Part shown: in pieces, positions 31,104 through 39,624 of the stretch | Layout: each line of letters begins with the position of its first letter | Numbering within the stretch: the first letter of the stretch is position 1 | Assembly: GCF_009696175.1 (NCBI RefSeq) | Contig: NZ_VUMM01000012.1 | Coordinates: forward strand, 1 to 53,058 | Source: Floccifex porci | GTDB lineage: Bacteria > Bacillota_I > Bacilli_A > Erysipelotrichales > Erysipelotrichaceae | Direction: 5' to 3' | DNA: 53,058 nt | Notes under the pieces: model-generated | Databases searched by the model: none | What the model saw: the letters and a program-made list of their open reading frames with translations, nothing else | Told to the model about the DNA's origin: nothing | Made by a program: the position numbers and the translations under genes

Positions 31104-31129
31104 GACAAGGCAATCCTTGTCTTTTTTTT
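31104..31129 (+). terminator. Terminator before the glycyl-radical activase gene
   Basis: GACAAGG-caat-CCTTGTC perfect 7-bp stem followed by eight T residues. The -35 of the next promoter overlaps its 3' arm. Confidence 0.9.
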
Positions 31130-31152
31130 ATGGAATTTGATATACTTTTTCT
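31117..31152 (+). promoter_or_regulatory. Leaderless-type promoter of the activase gene
   Basis: TTGTCT (31117-31122), 18-bp spacer, TG-a-TATACT with the hexamer at 31141-31146. The A of ATG 31153 is exactly 7 bases after the -10. No ribosome binding site is present. Confidence 0.6.
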
Positions 31153-32019
31153 ATGAATGGTTTAATTGGAAAAATACAAAGATATTCCACTAAAGATGGA
31201 CCTGGGATTCGAACAACGGTATTTATGGTGGGTTGTAATTTAAGATGTAAATGGTGTGCAAACCCAGAATTATTAAAAGCGGATCAGGTTATGTATCATA
31301 AAGAAAAATGTCATCGTTGTGGTTCCTGTTTAGCTTATGAAGGGATACAGTGGGATACGACAGGAGTTAAAATCAATCGAAGTCAATGTATAAAAATAAA
31401 AGAACTGGAAGAAATCTGTCCTTTTGAAGCGTATGAAAATGTAGGAAAATGGATGGATAGCGATGAATTGGTTCAAATTTTATTAAAAGATAAAGAATAT
31501 TACAGTCAAAGCAATGGTGGAGTTACATTTTCAGGAGGGGAAGCTTTATTACAGGCGGATTTTGTGTATGAATGCACAAAAAAACTGCATAAATATGGAA
31601 TTCATGTCACTTTAGATACAGCCTGTGCTTTACCTTATCATCCTGTATTGGATGAAGTGGATCTGATTTTACTGGATATCAAGGCATATGATGCACTTCT
31701 TCATAAAAAATGCACAGGAATAAAAAATGATCAGATTTTAGAGAATGCGAAAAAGATAAGAAAACCAGTGATTGTTCGAATGGTATTGGTTCCAGAGTTC
31801 AATGATGAGTTAGAAGATATAAAAAAGCGAATTGATTTTGCCAGTACAATTCACTGTATTCAGATTGATTTTTTAAAATATCATATTTTAGGAGTCAGTA
31901 AATATGAACAATTAGGACTTAGCTATGAATGCAGCTTAAAAGAATTGGATGAAACGATACTTCAAAGCGCAATAAAATATGCAGAAGAAAAACATATAGA
32001 ATATACCATTGGAGGATAA
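31153..32019 (+). CDS. Glycyl-radical enzyme activating protein (radical SAM), orphan and with degenerate Fe-S inserts
   Basis: The 288-residue protein has the radical SAM motif G-C-N-L-R-C-K-W-C (CxxxCxxC, about 28-36), the activase signature Y-S-T-K-D-G-P-G-I-R-T-T before it, and F-S-G-G-E-A near residue 130 for SAM binding. Activases of this size normally carry two extra 4Fe-4S clusters with eight Cys. Here the insert keeps only K-C-H-R-C-G-S-C and, later, one C and one C-P, so five of eight remain. No glycyl-radical enzyme is next to it, so the partner must lie elsewhere. It is monocistronic. Confidence 0.88.
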   Translation: MNGLIGKIQRYSTKDGPGIRTTVFMVGCNLRCKWCANPELLKADQVMYHKEKCHRCGSCLAYEGIQWDTTGVKINRSQCIKIKELEEICPFEAYENVGKWMDSDELVQILLKDKEYYSQSNGGVTFSGGEALLQADFVYECTKKLHKYGIHVTLDTACALPYHPVLDEVDLILLDIKAYDALLHKKCTGIKNDQILENAKKIRKPVIVRMVLVPEFNDELEDIKKRIDFASTIHCIQIDFLKYHILGVSKYEQLGLSYECSLKELDETILQSAIKYAEEKHIEYTIGG

Positions 32020-32021
32020 AG

Positions 32022-32043
32022 AAAAGGGGAGCGATCCCCTTTT
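32022..32043. terminator. Bidirectional terminator between the activase and purC
   Basis: AAAAGGGGA-gcga-TCCCCTTTT 9-bp stem with A/T runs on both sides. Confidence 0.9.
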
Positions 32044-32047
32044 AATT

Positions 32048-32908
32048 TTATAATTCTTTTCCAGTTAACATTTTATATACCTGAAGATATTTATCAATTG
32101 TTTTTTGAGTGACATCTTCTGGTAAAGTCCAGTTGTGATCTTTGTTGGATTTTAACCAATCACGAGCAAACTGTTTATCAAATGATGGCTGTGAATGACC
32201 TGGTTCATATACATCTGCTGGCCAGAAACGAGAAGAATCCGGTGTCAACATTTCATCTGCCAGTACCAGTTCTCCATTTTCATCCAATCCAAATTCGAAT
32301 TTTGTATCCGCAATGATGATTCCACGAGTTAAGGCATAATCGGCACATTTTTTATATAAAGCAATGGTTGCCTCTTTAATCTTTGTGGCATATTCTTCTC
32401 CTTTTCCAGGAAAAGCTTTTTCTAAATGAACGATGCTTTGTTCAAAAGAGATATTTTCATCATGGTCTCCAATTTCCGCTTTTGTGCTTGGTGTATAAAT
32501 CGGTTCTGGTAATTTATCCGATTCTTTTAAACCTTCTGGAAGTTTAATTCCACAAACGGTTCCATCTTTTTGATAGCTGGCCCATCCACTTCCTGTGATA
32601 TAACCACGAACAATGCATTCCACTGGAATCATTTCGAGCTTTTTGCACATCATTGAATTTCCATCGTATTTTTCCTGCTGGAAAAATGCAGGCATATCTT
32701 TTACATCAACGCTGATCATATGATTTGGGATAATATCTTTTGTCATATCAAACCAGAATTTAGACATTTGTGTTAAAACGGTTCCTTTTTTTGAAATGGT
32801 ATTGTTCAAGATGACATCAAAACAGCTGATGCGATCGGTCGCAACCATGATCAGGCTTTCTCCGTTATCATAGATTTCACGTACTTTTCCTTCTTTAACA
32901 GGTTTCAT
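32048..32908 (-). CDS. purC: Phosphoribosylaminoimidazole-succinocarboxamide synthase (SAICAR synthetase)
   Basis: The 286-residue enzyme joins CAIR and aspartate with ATP in purine synthesis. Signatures are K-E-G-K-V-R-E-I-Y-D at the N-terminus, T-D-R-I-S-C-F-D-V, the R-G-Y-I-T-G-S-G-W segment, and I-I-A-D-T-K-F-E-F-G and D-E-M-L-T-P-D-S-S-R-F in the ATP/substrate domain. Length is at the long end for bacterial PurC and close to the yeast-like type. AGGAGG precedes the ATG. Monocistronic, divergent from rho. With PurF-like and AICAR transformylase genes in the window it makes a scattered, not operonic, purine set. Confidence 0.94.
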   Translation of the reverse strand: MKPVKEGKVREIYDNGESLIMVATDRISCFDVILNNTISKKGTVLTQMSKFWFDMTKDIIPNHMISVDVKDMPAFFQQEKYDGNSMMCKKLEMIPVECIVRGYITGSGWASYQKDGTVCGIKLPEGLKESDKLPEPIYTPSTKAEIGDHDENISFEQSIVHLEKAFPGKGEEYATKIKEATIALYKKCADYALTRGIIIADTKFEFGLDENGELVLADEMLTPDSSRFWPADVYEPGHSQPSFDKQFARDWLKSNKDHNWTLPEDVTQKTIDKYLQVYKMLTGKEL

Positions 32909-32948
32909 AGTAATTTCCTCCTATACCGTATTTATTATATAAGATAAA

Positions 32949-32978
32949 TTGAAAAATAGTAGAAAAAAAGTGTAAAAT
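32949..32978 (+). promoter_or_regulatory. Promoter of rho
   Basis: TTGAAA (32949-32954), 18-bp spacer, TAAAAT (32973-32978), 22 bases before the ATG, with a GAGGG ribosome site between. Confidence 0.6.
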
Positions 32979-33000
32979 AGAAAAGAATGAGAGGGTAGAT

Positions 33001-34269
33001 ATGAAAAAAGAAGAATTGGAAGCGACTTCCTTAGTGGAATTAAGAATAATCGCAAAAGGAAAAGGATTGAAAAATGTTACAGCTTTACGAAAAGCGGAAT
33101 TAATAGATTTATTGTTGTCAGTGGAAGAAAAAGAAGAAAAAAAAGATGAAAAGATGGCCTATGGAATCTTAGAAGTGATGGATGGCTATGGTTTTATTCG
33201 ATGTGACAATTATTTAACAGGGGAAGATGATGTATATGTATCCGCCAGTCAGATTCGGCGGTTTCGTTTAAAAACAGGAGATGTGTTGTTAGGGAAGATG
33301 CGGGAAAAAACCGCAACGGAAAAATATGGGGCCTTACTTCGGATCAGTTCAGTCAATGGAGTGGATCCGGAAATTGCGAAAAACAGAAGAGCTTTTGAAG
33401 ATCTGACACCGATTTTTCCCAATCAAAGAATTAAACTGGATGTGAATTCAAAGGTATCTATGCGCATTGTAGATTTATTGTCTCCTATTGGAAAAGGACA
33501 AAGAGGAATGATTGTTTCTCCTCCAAAAGCAGGAAAAACAACTTTACTTAAAGATATAGCCTTAAGTGTTCAAAAGTCCAACCCAGAAATGCATCTGATT
33601 ATATTATTAATTGATGAAAGACCAGAAGAAGTAACCGATATTAAAGAAACGGTTATGGGAAAGAATGTAGAAGTTATTTATTCCACATTTGATGAACAGC
33701 CAGAACGTCATAAGAAAGTATCTGAAATGGTAATTGAAAGAGCAAAACGACTGGTGGAATTAAATGAAGATGTCATGATTCTTCTGGATTCCATCACAAG
33801 ACTGGCCAGAGCCTACAATTTAACGGTGACTGGAAGCGGTAGAACGTTAAGTGGAGGACTAGATCCAGCTTCATTATATATGCCAAAACGTTTTTTTGGG
33901 GCAGCTCGAAACACTCGAGAAGCGGGAAGTCTGACAATACTGGCAACGGCACTGGTCGATACAGGTTCCAAAATGGATGATGTCGTATATGAAGAATTTA
34001 AAGGAACGGGAAATATGGAACTGGTATTAAGTCGAAAATTACAGGAACGAAGAGTATTCCCGGCTATCGATGTTGTCAAATCCAGTACACGTAGAGAAGA
34101 TCTTCTTCTGACAAAAGAAGAACTGGAAGCGATCAATGTCATTCGTAAAAGCTTAAATGGATTAAAACAGGAAGAAGCAGTGGAAAATCTGATTGATTTA
34201 TTCACTCGTACTCGAAGCAATGAGGAATTGGTTTCATTTATAAAATATAAAAATTCATTAACAATTTAA
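33001..34269 (+). CDS. rho: Transcription termination factor Rho
   Basis: The 422-residue hexameric RNA helicase has an N-terminal SAP-like helix pair (L-V-E-L-R-I-I-A-K-G-K-G-L), the RNA-binding cold-shock-like fold with D-G-Y-G-F-I-R and Y-V-S-A-S-Q-I-R-R-F, Walker A P-P-K-A-G-K-T-T, Walker B I-I-L-L-I-D-E-R-P-E-E-V-T-D, the Q-loop, and R-loop motif G-S-G-R-T-L-S-G-G-L-D. All are intact. A short lysine/glutamate linker joins the N-terminal parts. Rho is not universal in Bacillota, so its presence means factor-dependent termination exists beside the many hairpin terminators here. Confidence 0.96.
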   Translation: MKKEELEATSLVELRIIAKGKGLKNVTALRKAELIDLLLSVEEKEEKKDEKMAYGILEVMDGYGFIRCDNYLTGEDDVYVSASQIRRFRLKTGDVLLGKMREKTATEKYGALLRISSVNGVDPEIAKNRRAFEDLTPIFPNQRIKLDVNSKVSMRIVDLLSPIGKGQRGMIVSPPKAGKTTLLKDIALSVQKSNPEMHLIILLIDERPEEVTDIKETVMGKNVEVIYSTFDEQPERHKKVSEMVIERAKRLVELNEDVMILLDSITRLARAYNLTVTGSGRTLSGGLDPASLYMPKRFFGAARNTREAGSLTILATALVDTGSKMDDVVYEEFKGTGNMELVLSRKLQERRVFPAIDVVKSSTRREDLLLTKEELEAINVIRKSLNGLKQEEAVENLIDLFTRTRSNEELVSFIKYKNSLTI

Positions 34270-34280
34270 GGCGATAGAAG

Positions 34281-34354
34281 GATATCATCCCACTGAAGTA
34301 AATACACGAAATAATTAAATCTATCCCATCGATGTGAAACCACAAAGGTGGGAT
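34281..34354 (+). repeat. Repeat element, copy 1 (complete, with terminal inverted repeats)
   Basis: Bases 34281-34346 match 52866-52931 at about 59 of 66 positions. In this copy the unit is closed by ATCCCAC (34287-34293) and GTGGGAT (34348-34354), a perfect 7-bp terminal inverted repeat, followed by six T residues. It could be a small non-autonomous mobile element, the end of a larger transposon, or a long-loop terminator for rho. Confidence 0.6.
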
Positions 34355-34766
34355 TTTTTATATAGGAAGAAAAGCGAAATATACAAAAGTACAATAAAGA
34401 CAGTGATAGGAAACACAAAATAATTTAGGAATTACAATACCGGTTTGTGTTTTGTCCTTTTTAATTTTTCATCCAATCCCCATTGTTTTAGCTATCTGTC
34501 AGCCACAGAAAACATAATGTATATTTGGCTGCATTCAAAAGATGTCAAGGCATATGTTGAGGGGTTTTATTTTAGTAATACAAATATCAACAGTATCTTG
34601 ATTGAGATTTAAAATAAAAAAGAGAAAGAAGTTTCATAAATGACAAGGATAAGTTATACCATGGTCTTACTTTACTTCAAAAGGAATATCGAATTATTGA
34701 AGAGAATCTAAAGTCTAAAAACCTGGTTGGATCAATATAAAATTAAATAAGAGACTATAAATGAAG
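34355..34766 (+). other. Gene-free region with degraded coding remnants downstream of rho
   Basis: No intact gene is present. AAACACAAA...TTTGTGTTT forms a long-loop hairpin at about 34410-34455. Two short stretches still read as protein: about 34486-34609 (Y-I-W-L-H-S-K-D-V-K-A-Y-V-E-G-F-Y-F) and about 34649-34738 (L-Y-H-G-L-T-L-L-Q-K-E-Y-R-I-I-E-E-N), in different frames and separated by stops. Neither is recognised. They look like debris of one or two lost genes next to the repeat element. Confidence 0.45.
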
Positions 34767-34822
34767 TGTGGTTTCCAATATCGGAATGGTCATTACAAAC
34801 CGATATCATAAACCACATTTTT
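34767..34822 (+). terminator. Large stem-loop, terminator-like
   Basis: TGTGGTTT...AAACCACA (8 bp) encloses ATATCGG...CCGATAT (7 bp) across a symmetrical 3x3 internal loop, followed by five T residues. It is much larger than the other terminators here and may be part of the relic region's mobile DNA. Confidence 0.6.
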
Positions 34823-34890
34823 CTTTTAAGGGGATCATCCCTTATTAGAATAGACTAGAGGATCAATCTCGAATAAAAAACGATAATTTC

Positions 34891-35433
34891 TTATCGTTTT
34901 AATCCAAAATAGGCACCACAGAAGCCTCCTGCGATATGAGTTAATTGAGAGATGGAATCTTGTTCAAATAGAGCACTGTATATTTCTTTGCCAACAAAAA
35001 TCACAAAGACAAGAATCAAAGTTAATGGAATTTCTTTCTGTTTGACACTGGTGATACTGGAGACGATCATCATCATAAAGACAATGCCACTGGCTCCACA
35101 CAACGCGGTGTTGGAAAACAGTAAACTGTTTAATAGAGCTCCGATAATACCGGTAATTCCTATCATGATACATAGTTTTCTTGATCCATATTTTTCTTCG
35201 ATCATAGGTCCCAACAATAAAATAAAAGTCATATTGCTGGTAAAATGAGACCAGTCAGAGTGTCCAAATATATAGGTAATCCATCTTATATATGTCATTG
35301 GATTTCTTAAAGAATCTCTATAGGTCACAAAATAAGACAATGTATTAAAATCTGTACTCATATTGATAAACAATACAAATAAACAGATACATACAAATCC
35401 AATGGTAACAGGAGCATTGATCTTAATTTTCAT
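34891..35433 (-). CDS. Rhomboid-family intramembrane serine protease
   Basis: The 180-residue protein has six membrane helices. H-S-D-W-S-H-F-T-S-N-M (helix 2, Asn/His oxyanion site), L-C-G-A-S-G-I-V (catalytic Ser, helix 4) and L-T-H-I-A-G-G-F-C-G-A (catalytic His, helix 6) are all in place. Rhomboids cut membrane helices within the bilayer. The targets are unknown. The start lies 11 bases inside the end of pepF, so it is translated with that peptidase. Confidence 0.92.
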   Translation of the reverse strand: MKIKINAPVTIGFVCICLFVLFINMSTDFNTLSYFVTYRDSLRNPMTYIRWITYIFGHSDWSHFTSNMTFILLLGPMIEEKYGSRKLCIMIGITGIIGALLNSLLFSNTALCGASGIVFMMMIVSSITSVKQKEIPLTLILVFVIFVGKEIYSALFEQDSISQLTHIAGGFCGAYFGLKR

Positions 35434-37192
35434 GAATTAATTCCTCTAATTGATGTACATATTGTTTAAAGACTTCTAAAGATTGTTCTATGGCATCTGG
35501 TTTAGACATATCAATTCCACATTGTTTTAATAAAGAAATTGGATCTTTTGAACAACCTCCTTTTAAGAATGTTTTATATTTATCGACAATTCCTTCTTCC
35601 TGATTTAATATCTTTGTACTTATGGCTATCGCTGCCGCAAAGCTGGTTGCGTACTGGTATACGTAAAATGGTGTATAAAAATGAGGAATACGACTCCATT
35701 CATATTGAATTTGAGAATCAATGAAAATGGCATCTCCATAATATTTTTTATTCAGATCGTAATAAATCTGATTTAGTGTATCACTAGTTAAAACTTCATT
35801 TTGATTGACTAAATCATGCGTGATCTTTTCAAATTCCGCAAACATGGTCTGTCGATACATTGTAGACTTAAATTGATCCAGTAAATAATTCAGTAAATAT
35901 ATTTTTTCTTCTTTATCTTCTGTATTTTTCAGTAAATACTGAATCAGTAAACTTTCATTACAGGTAGAAGCTACTTCCGCTACAAAGATGCGATAATCAC
36001 TGTCTAAAATAAACTGGCTGGAATTTGAATAATATGTATGTAGAGCATGTCCCATTTCATGGGCAAGAGTAAAGACATCATTTAAAGTTTCATTGTAGTT
36101 TAATAAAACAAATGGATGACATCCATAACATCCCCAGGAATAGGCACCAGTACGTTTTCCTTTATTTTCATAAACATCGATCCATCGATTGTTGAATCCT
36201 TCTTCTAATAAATTAATATAATCTTGACCTAATGGTTTTAATCCTTCTTTTACAATTTCTTTTGCCTGTTCAAACGTATATTTTTTATTTATAGATGGAG
36301 TTAAAGGGACATATAGATCGTACATATGTAAAGATTCGTATCCTAATATTTCTTTTCTTAATTGTACATATTCATACATAGTATTTAAATGATCATGTAC
36401 AGTCTGAATTAAATTATCATAGACTTCTAAAGGAATTTCATTTGAAAACAATTCACATTCCAATGTACTGTTGTATAAATGTTCTTTACTGAAAAATAAA
36501 GCCTGTTTACAATTGGCATAATACATTGCGGATAAAGAATGATTAAACTGTTCATATTCTTTATAGAGCTTTTCAAAAGCACTTTTTCTTAATGTACGAT
36601 CTTTACTTTCCATATAAGAAATATAATTTCCATGAGTTAAAGGATGAGGGTTTCCCATTTCATCCATACAGTCTTCAAATTGAAGATCGGCATCATTAAA
36701 CATAGAATAAATGGAATCTGCGGTATTGGATAGATCGGAAGCTCTGGCCAGAAGGGCTTCTGTTTTTTCATCCAGTACATGTTCTTTTCTTCGAAAGATC
36801 ATTTCCAGAAAGCGATGATATTTTTTTAATTCAGGATGATCAATGGAATCCAGTTTTAATATTTCCACTTCAAACCAGGAAGTTTTCTGACTGACTTTAA
36901 CCGCCATTAACTGGGCTTTTCCACTTAAATTCTGGTAGGTACTGTTTGTGGCATCCTGATGATTTCTCTGATTGGCATAGACATAAATTCTTCCAAAATA
37001 GTAATTAATGGTTTCATAAGCCTGTAAAGCTTCTAATAGAATACGATTCTGTTCTAATTTTCCTTTATAATTCTGAAAGTGATCCAGTTCTTTTTCTAAC
37101 AATTCATATTCTTTTTCAAACTGACTGTCATCACTATAGATATCTTCCAGTTTCCATGTGTTTTCAATCTTTTGTTCTTGTCGTGTAATCAT
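35423..37192 (-). CDS. pepF: Oligoendopeptidase F (M3B metallopeptidase)
   Basis: The 589-residue cytosolic peptidase has the helical N-terminal lobe of the PepF group and the zinc site T-L-A-H-E-M-G-H-A-L-H (HExxH) near residue 385, with the third ligand in the V-A-E-V-A-S-T-C-N-E segment 25 residues on. It degrades peptides of about 7-17 residues. In this window it survives while the opp uptake operon is destroyed, so its substrates are likely internal or delivered by another carrier. AGGAGG precedes the ATG. It is divergent from a HAD gene with 28 bases between the start codons. Confidence 0.95.
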   Translation of the reverse strand: MITRQEQKIENTWKLEDIYSDDSQFEKEYELLEKELDHFQNYKGKLEQNRILLEALQAYETINYYFGRIYVYANQRNHQDATNSTYQNLSGKAQLMAVKVSQKTSWFEVEILKLDSIDHPELKKYHRFLEMIFRRKEHVLDEKTEALLARASDLSNTADSIYSMFNDADLQFEDCMDEMGNPHPLTHGNYISYMESKDRTLRKSAFEKLYKEYEQFNHSLSAMYYANCKQALFFSKEHLYNSTLECELFSNEIPLEVYDNLIQTVHDHLNTMYEYVQLRKEILGYESLHMYDLYVPLTPSINKKYTFEQAKEIVKEGLKPLGQDYINLLEEGFNNRWIDVYENKGKRTGAYSWGCYGCHPFVLLNYNETLNDVFTLAHEMGHALHTYYSNSSQFILDSDYRIFVAEVASTCNESLLIQYLLKNTEDKEEKIYLLNYLLDQFKSTMYRQTMFAEFEKITHDLVNQNEVLTSDTLNQIYYDLNKKYYGDAIFIDSQIQYEWSRIPHFYTPFYVYQYATSFAAAIAISTKILNQEEGIVDKYKTFLKGGCSKDPISLLKQCGIDMSKPDAIEQSLEVFKQYVHQLEELIHEN

Positions 37193-37205
37193 AATTTCCT
37201 CCTTA

Positions 37206-37220
37206 TGTTATAATGAGTCC
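37206..37220 (+). promoter_or_regulatory. Extended -10, leaderless-type promoter
   Basis: TG-t-TATAAT, with TATAAT at 37209-37214. The A of ATG 37221 is exactly 7 bases after the -10. It overlaps the ribosome site of the divergent pepF gene. Confidence 0.6.
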
Positions 37221-38024
37221 ATGAAATGTTTAGCAGTGGATTTAGATGGTACAACTTTAAATAGATGGAATAAAATATCAGATAAAAATTTAAATGCTTT
37301 AAAACAGGCACACAATCAGGGAATTCTTATCGTTCCTGTTACAGGAAGAAGCTTAGATATGATTCCAGAATCGTTAAATAATTGTGATTTTATTGATTAT
37401 GTGATCTGTTCAAATGGAGCGGTAATCTACAATTTTAAAACAAAAGAAAAAATGTATGAAGCTACCATTCCAAATCAGGAATGCATCTCTTTTTTAGAAG
37501 AACTTCCTTCTTTTTATTTAAGTGCCAACATCGATGGACATATTGTTTTACAATCCGGATGGATTGGAACTTTATATCAATTCCTTAGAAAAAATAATAA
37601 GACAAAGTTTTTAAAAGTCAATAAAATAAAATCGTATTTAAAGGATACAAAAAAAGATGTGGAATGTTTTCAGATGTATACATTAAGAAAATCCATTCAT
37701 TATCAGATGATGAATATATTAAAGAAATATCCTTCTTTAATAGAAGCCAATACCAATGCGCCTGAAAATCGATATACAGAAATCTTTTCTTATTTTTCTT
37801 CAAAAGGAAAAGCTTTATTGTTTTTAAAGGAACATCTTCAATTGGAATGGGTATATAGTATAGGAGATGGACAGAACGATCTTTCTTTATTTGAAGTTTC
37901 CGATTTTTCAATGGCTATGGGAAATGGACATAAAGACTGTAAAGAAAAAGCCAATGTGATCCTTCCATCTAATAATAAAGATGGCCTTTCTTTTGGAATC
38001 GAAAAATATGTTTTAAAGGGATGA
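37221..38024 (+). CDS. HAD-superfamily Cof-type phosphatase
   Basis: From ATG 37221 the protein has 267 residues and begins K-C-L-A-V-D-L-D-G-T-T-L, so the D-x-D nucleophile pair stands near the N-terminus as in the family. An in-frame start at 37158 would add 21 residues that read back into pepF and is rejected. Later motifs are V-T-G-R (II), K-G-K-A-L (III) and G-D-G-Q-N-D-L-S-L-F with F-S-M-A-M-G-N (IV). A C2 cap lies between. The substrate is probably a phosphorylated sugar or cofactor. Confidence 0.9.
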   Translation: MKCLAVDLDGTTLNRWNKISDKNLNALKQAHNQGILIVPVTGRSLDMIPESLNNCDFIDYVICSNGAVIYNFKTKEKMYEATIPNQECISFLEELPSFYLSANIDGHIVLQSGWIGTLYQFLRKNNKTKFLKVNKIKSYLKDTKKDVECFQMYTLRKSIHYQMMNILKKYPSLIEANTNAPENRYTEIFSYFSSKGKALLFLKEHLQLEWVYSIGDGQNDLSLFEVSDFSMAMGNGHKDCKEKANVILPSNNKDGLSFGIEKYVLKG

Positions 38025-38095
38025 AAATCCTTTTTTATTTTGACTTTTCATTCAACAAATTTATAATAAATATGTCTTACTGGAGGTGAAAAAGA

Positions 38096-38164
38096 ATGGA
38101 CAATTGTGATAGTTGTGGGCCGAGTTCATGTTTAGAAATTCCGTTGTCTGTTCTTTTCAGATAA
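38096..38164 (+). CDS. Short Cys-rich ORF upstream of mgtE (candidate leader peptide)
   Basis: ATG at 38096 has an ideal GGAGGTG site 8 bases before it, stronger than most genes here. It encodes 22 residues: M-D-N-C-D-S-C-G-P-S-S-C, a hydrophobic L-E-I-P-L-S-V-L-F, then R and TAA at 38162. The 51 bases to mgtE hold a pyrimidine-poor linker with its own AGGAGG. The size and place suggest a translated leader controlling mgtE, or a small metal-binding peptide with its three Cys. TATAAT (38062-38067) is a possible -10. I do not recognise it as a known family. Confidence 0.45.
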   Translation: MDNCDSCGPSSCLEIPLSVLFR

Positions 38165-38215
38165 CGAAATAAAGATGAATTGCCCCTGTTAAAAAAGTGA
38201 ATAAAGGAGGCAAAT

Positions 38216-39616
38216 ATGGAAGAAAAAGAAGTATTAGAAGAACGTAATCATTATGTTCAGGAAATTATTGAGTTATTAAATAGCGACCTCGAAAAGGAAG
38301 AAATCAAAGAAAAACTGGAAGATTATCATGATAATGATATTGCCCAGGCTTTTGAGGAAGTAACTCCGGATGTACGTAAGAAACTGATTTCTTTGATGGA
38401 TGAAGAACAGATTTCCGATATATTTTCCTATATTGAAGATCTAGATCTTTATCTGGAAGAAATGGATATGCATAGTGTTGCCAGAATCATTGAAAACATG
38501 GATGCCGATGATGCCGTGGACTTACTGGAAGACATGGATGAAGAGGTTCAGAATCAGTTGATTGAAATGATTGATGATGAATCGAAAGAAGACATTCGTC
38601 TGATTCAGTCTTATGAAGATGATGAAATTGGAAGCTATATGACCACAAACTTTGTGTCAATCAAAGAAGACAGTACCATTCGCCAGGCTATGAAATCTGT
38701 AGTGGAACAGGCGGGGGAAAACGATAATATTATGACCATTTATGTTTTATCTAAGGAAGATACTTTCTGTGGGGCCATTGCGCTAAAAGATTTAATATGT
38801 GCTCGTCAGAATGATGCATTAGAAGATCTGATTGTGACTTCTTATCCTTATGTAAGCGATCGTGAAAAAATATCCGACTGCATTGAATGGATCAAAGATT
38901 ATGCAGAAGATTCTTATCCGGTATTAAATTCAGAAATGAAGATTTTAGGAATCATTACCGCTCAGGATATCATCGAAGTTGTCGATGATGAAATGGGTGA
39001 TGATTATGCGAAATTAGCGGGTTTAACAGCCGAAGAAGATTTAAACGAAACGACAAAACAAAGTATGAAAAAAAGATTGCCATGGTTAGTGGCTCTGCTG
39101 TTTTTAGGAATGCTGGTCAGCAGTGTGGTTGGTGTCTTTGAAGGAGTTGTTTCAAAAGTTGCGATCATTGTCTGTTTTCAGTCCTTGATTCTGGATATGG
39201 CTGGAAATGTAGGGACCCAGTCTCTGGCGGTAACTATTCGTGTATTAATGGATGAAAATTTAAGTGGAAAACAGAAAATTGGACTGATTTTTAAAGAATC
39301 AAGAGTCGGATTGTGCAACGGATTCTTACTGGGATCTTTATCTTTCTTATTTATTGGTATCTATTTAATAGTTTTAAAAGGATACGATGTATTTCATGGA
39401 TTCTGTATCAGTGGATGTGTAGGGATTGCTTTACTGGTTGCGATGATCATTTCAAGTATAGTGGGAACCATTGTCCCTATGTTTTTTCATCGAATCAAAG
39501 TGGATCCAGCCGTTGCTTCTGGACCATTGATCACAACGGTAAATGATCTGGTAGCCGTCATTACATATTATGGAATGGCATGGATCTTATTGATTGAATT
39601 GTTTAAGTTTTATTAG
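38216..39616 (+). CDS. mgtE: Magnesium transporter MgtE
   Basis: The 466-residue protein shows the three MgtE parts: an acidic N-terminal superhelical domain (residues 1-130, with D-D-A-V-D-L-L-E-D-M), a tandem CBS pair (about 130-260, starting I-G-S-Y-M-T-T-N-F-V-S-I) and a membrane domain of five helices with M-A-G-N-V-G-T-Q-S-L-A-V (selectivity region) and N-D-L-V-A-V-I-T-Y-Y at the end. Acidic residues in the N and CBS domains bind Mg2+ and close the channel. A short Cys-rich ORF precedes it; a HAD gene follows after 8 bases. Confidence 0.95.
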   Translation: MEEKEVLEERNHYVQEIIELLNSDLEKEEIKEKLEDYHDNDIAQAFEEVTPDVRKKLISLMDEEQISDIFSYIEDLDLYLEEMDMHSVARIIENMDADDAVDLLEDMDEEVQNQLIEMIDDESKEDIRLIQSYEDDEIGSYMTTNFVSIKEDSTIRQAMKSVVEQAGENDNIMTIYVLSKEDTFCGAIALKDLICARQNDALEDLIVTSYPYVSDREKISDCIEWIKDYAEDSYPVLNSEMKILGIITAQDIIEVVDDEMGDDYAKLAGLTAEEDLNETTKQSMKKRLPWLVALLFLGMLVSSVVGVFEGVVSKVAIIVCFQSLILDMAGNVGTQSLAVTIRVLMDENLSGKQKIGLIFKESRVGLCNGFLLGSLSFLFIGIYLIVLKGYDVFHGFCISGCVGIALLVAMIISSIVGTIVPMFFHRIKVDPAVASGPLITTVNDLVAVITYYGMAWILLIELFKFY

Positions 39617-39624
39617 GAGGGTTT

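Noticed and set aside
30911-31113. Two minus-strand frames rich in Phe/Leu/Ser
   Set aside because: They reflect the purine-rich plus strand; the composition is low complexity with no start signal.
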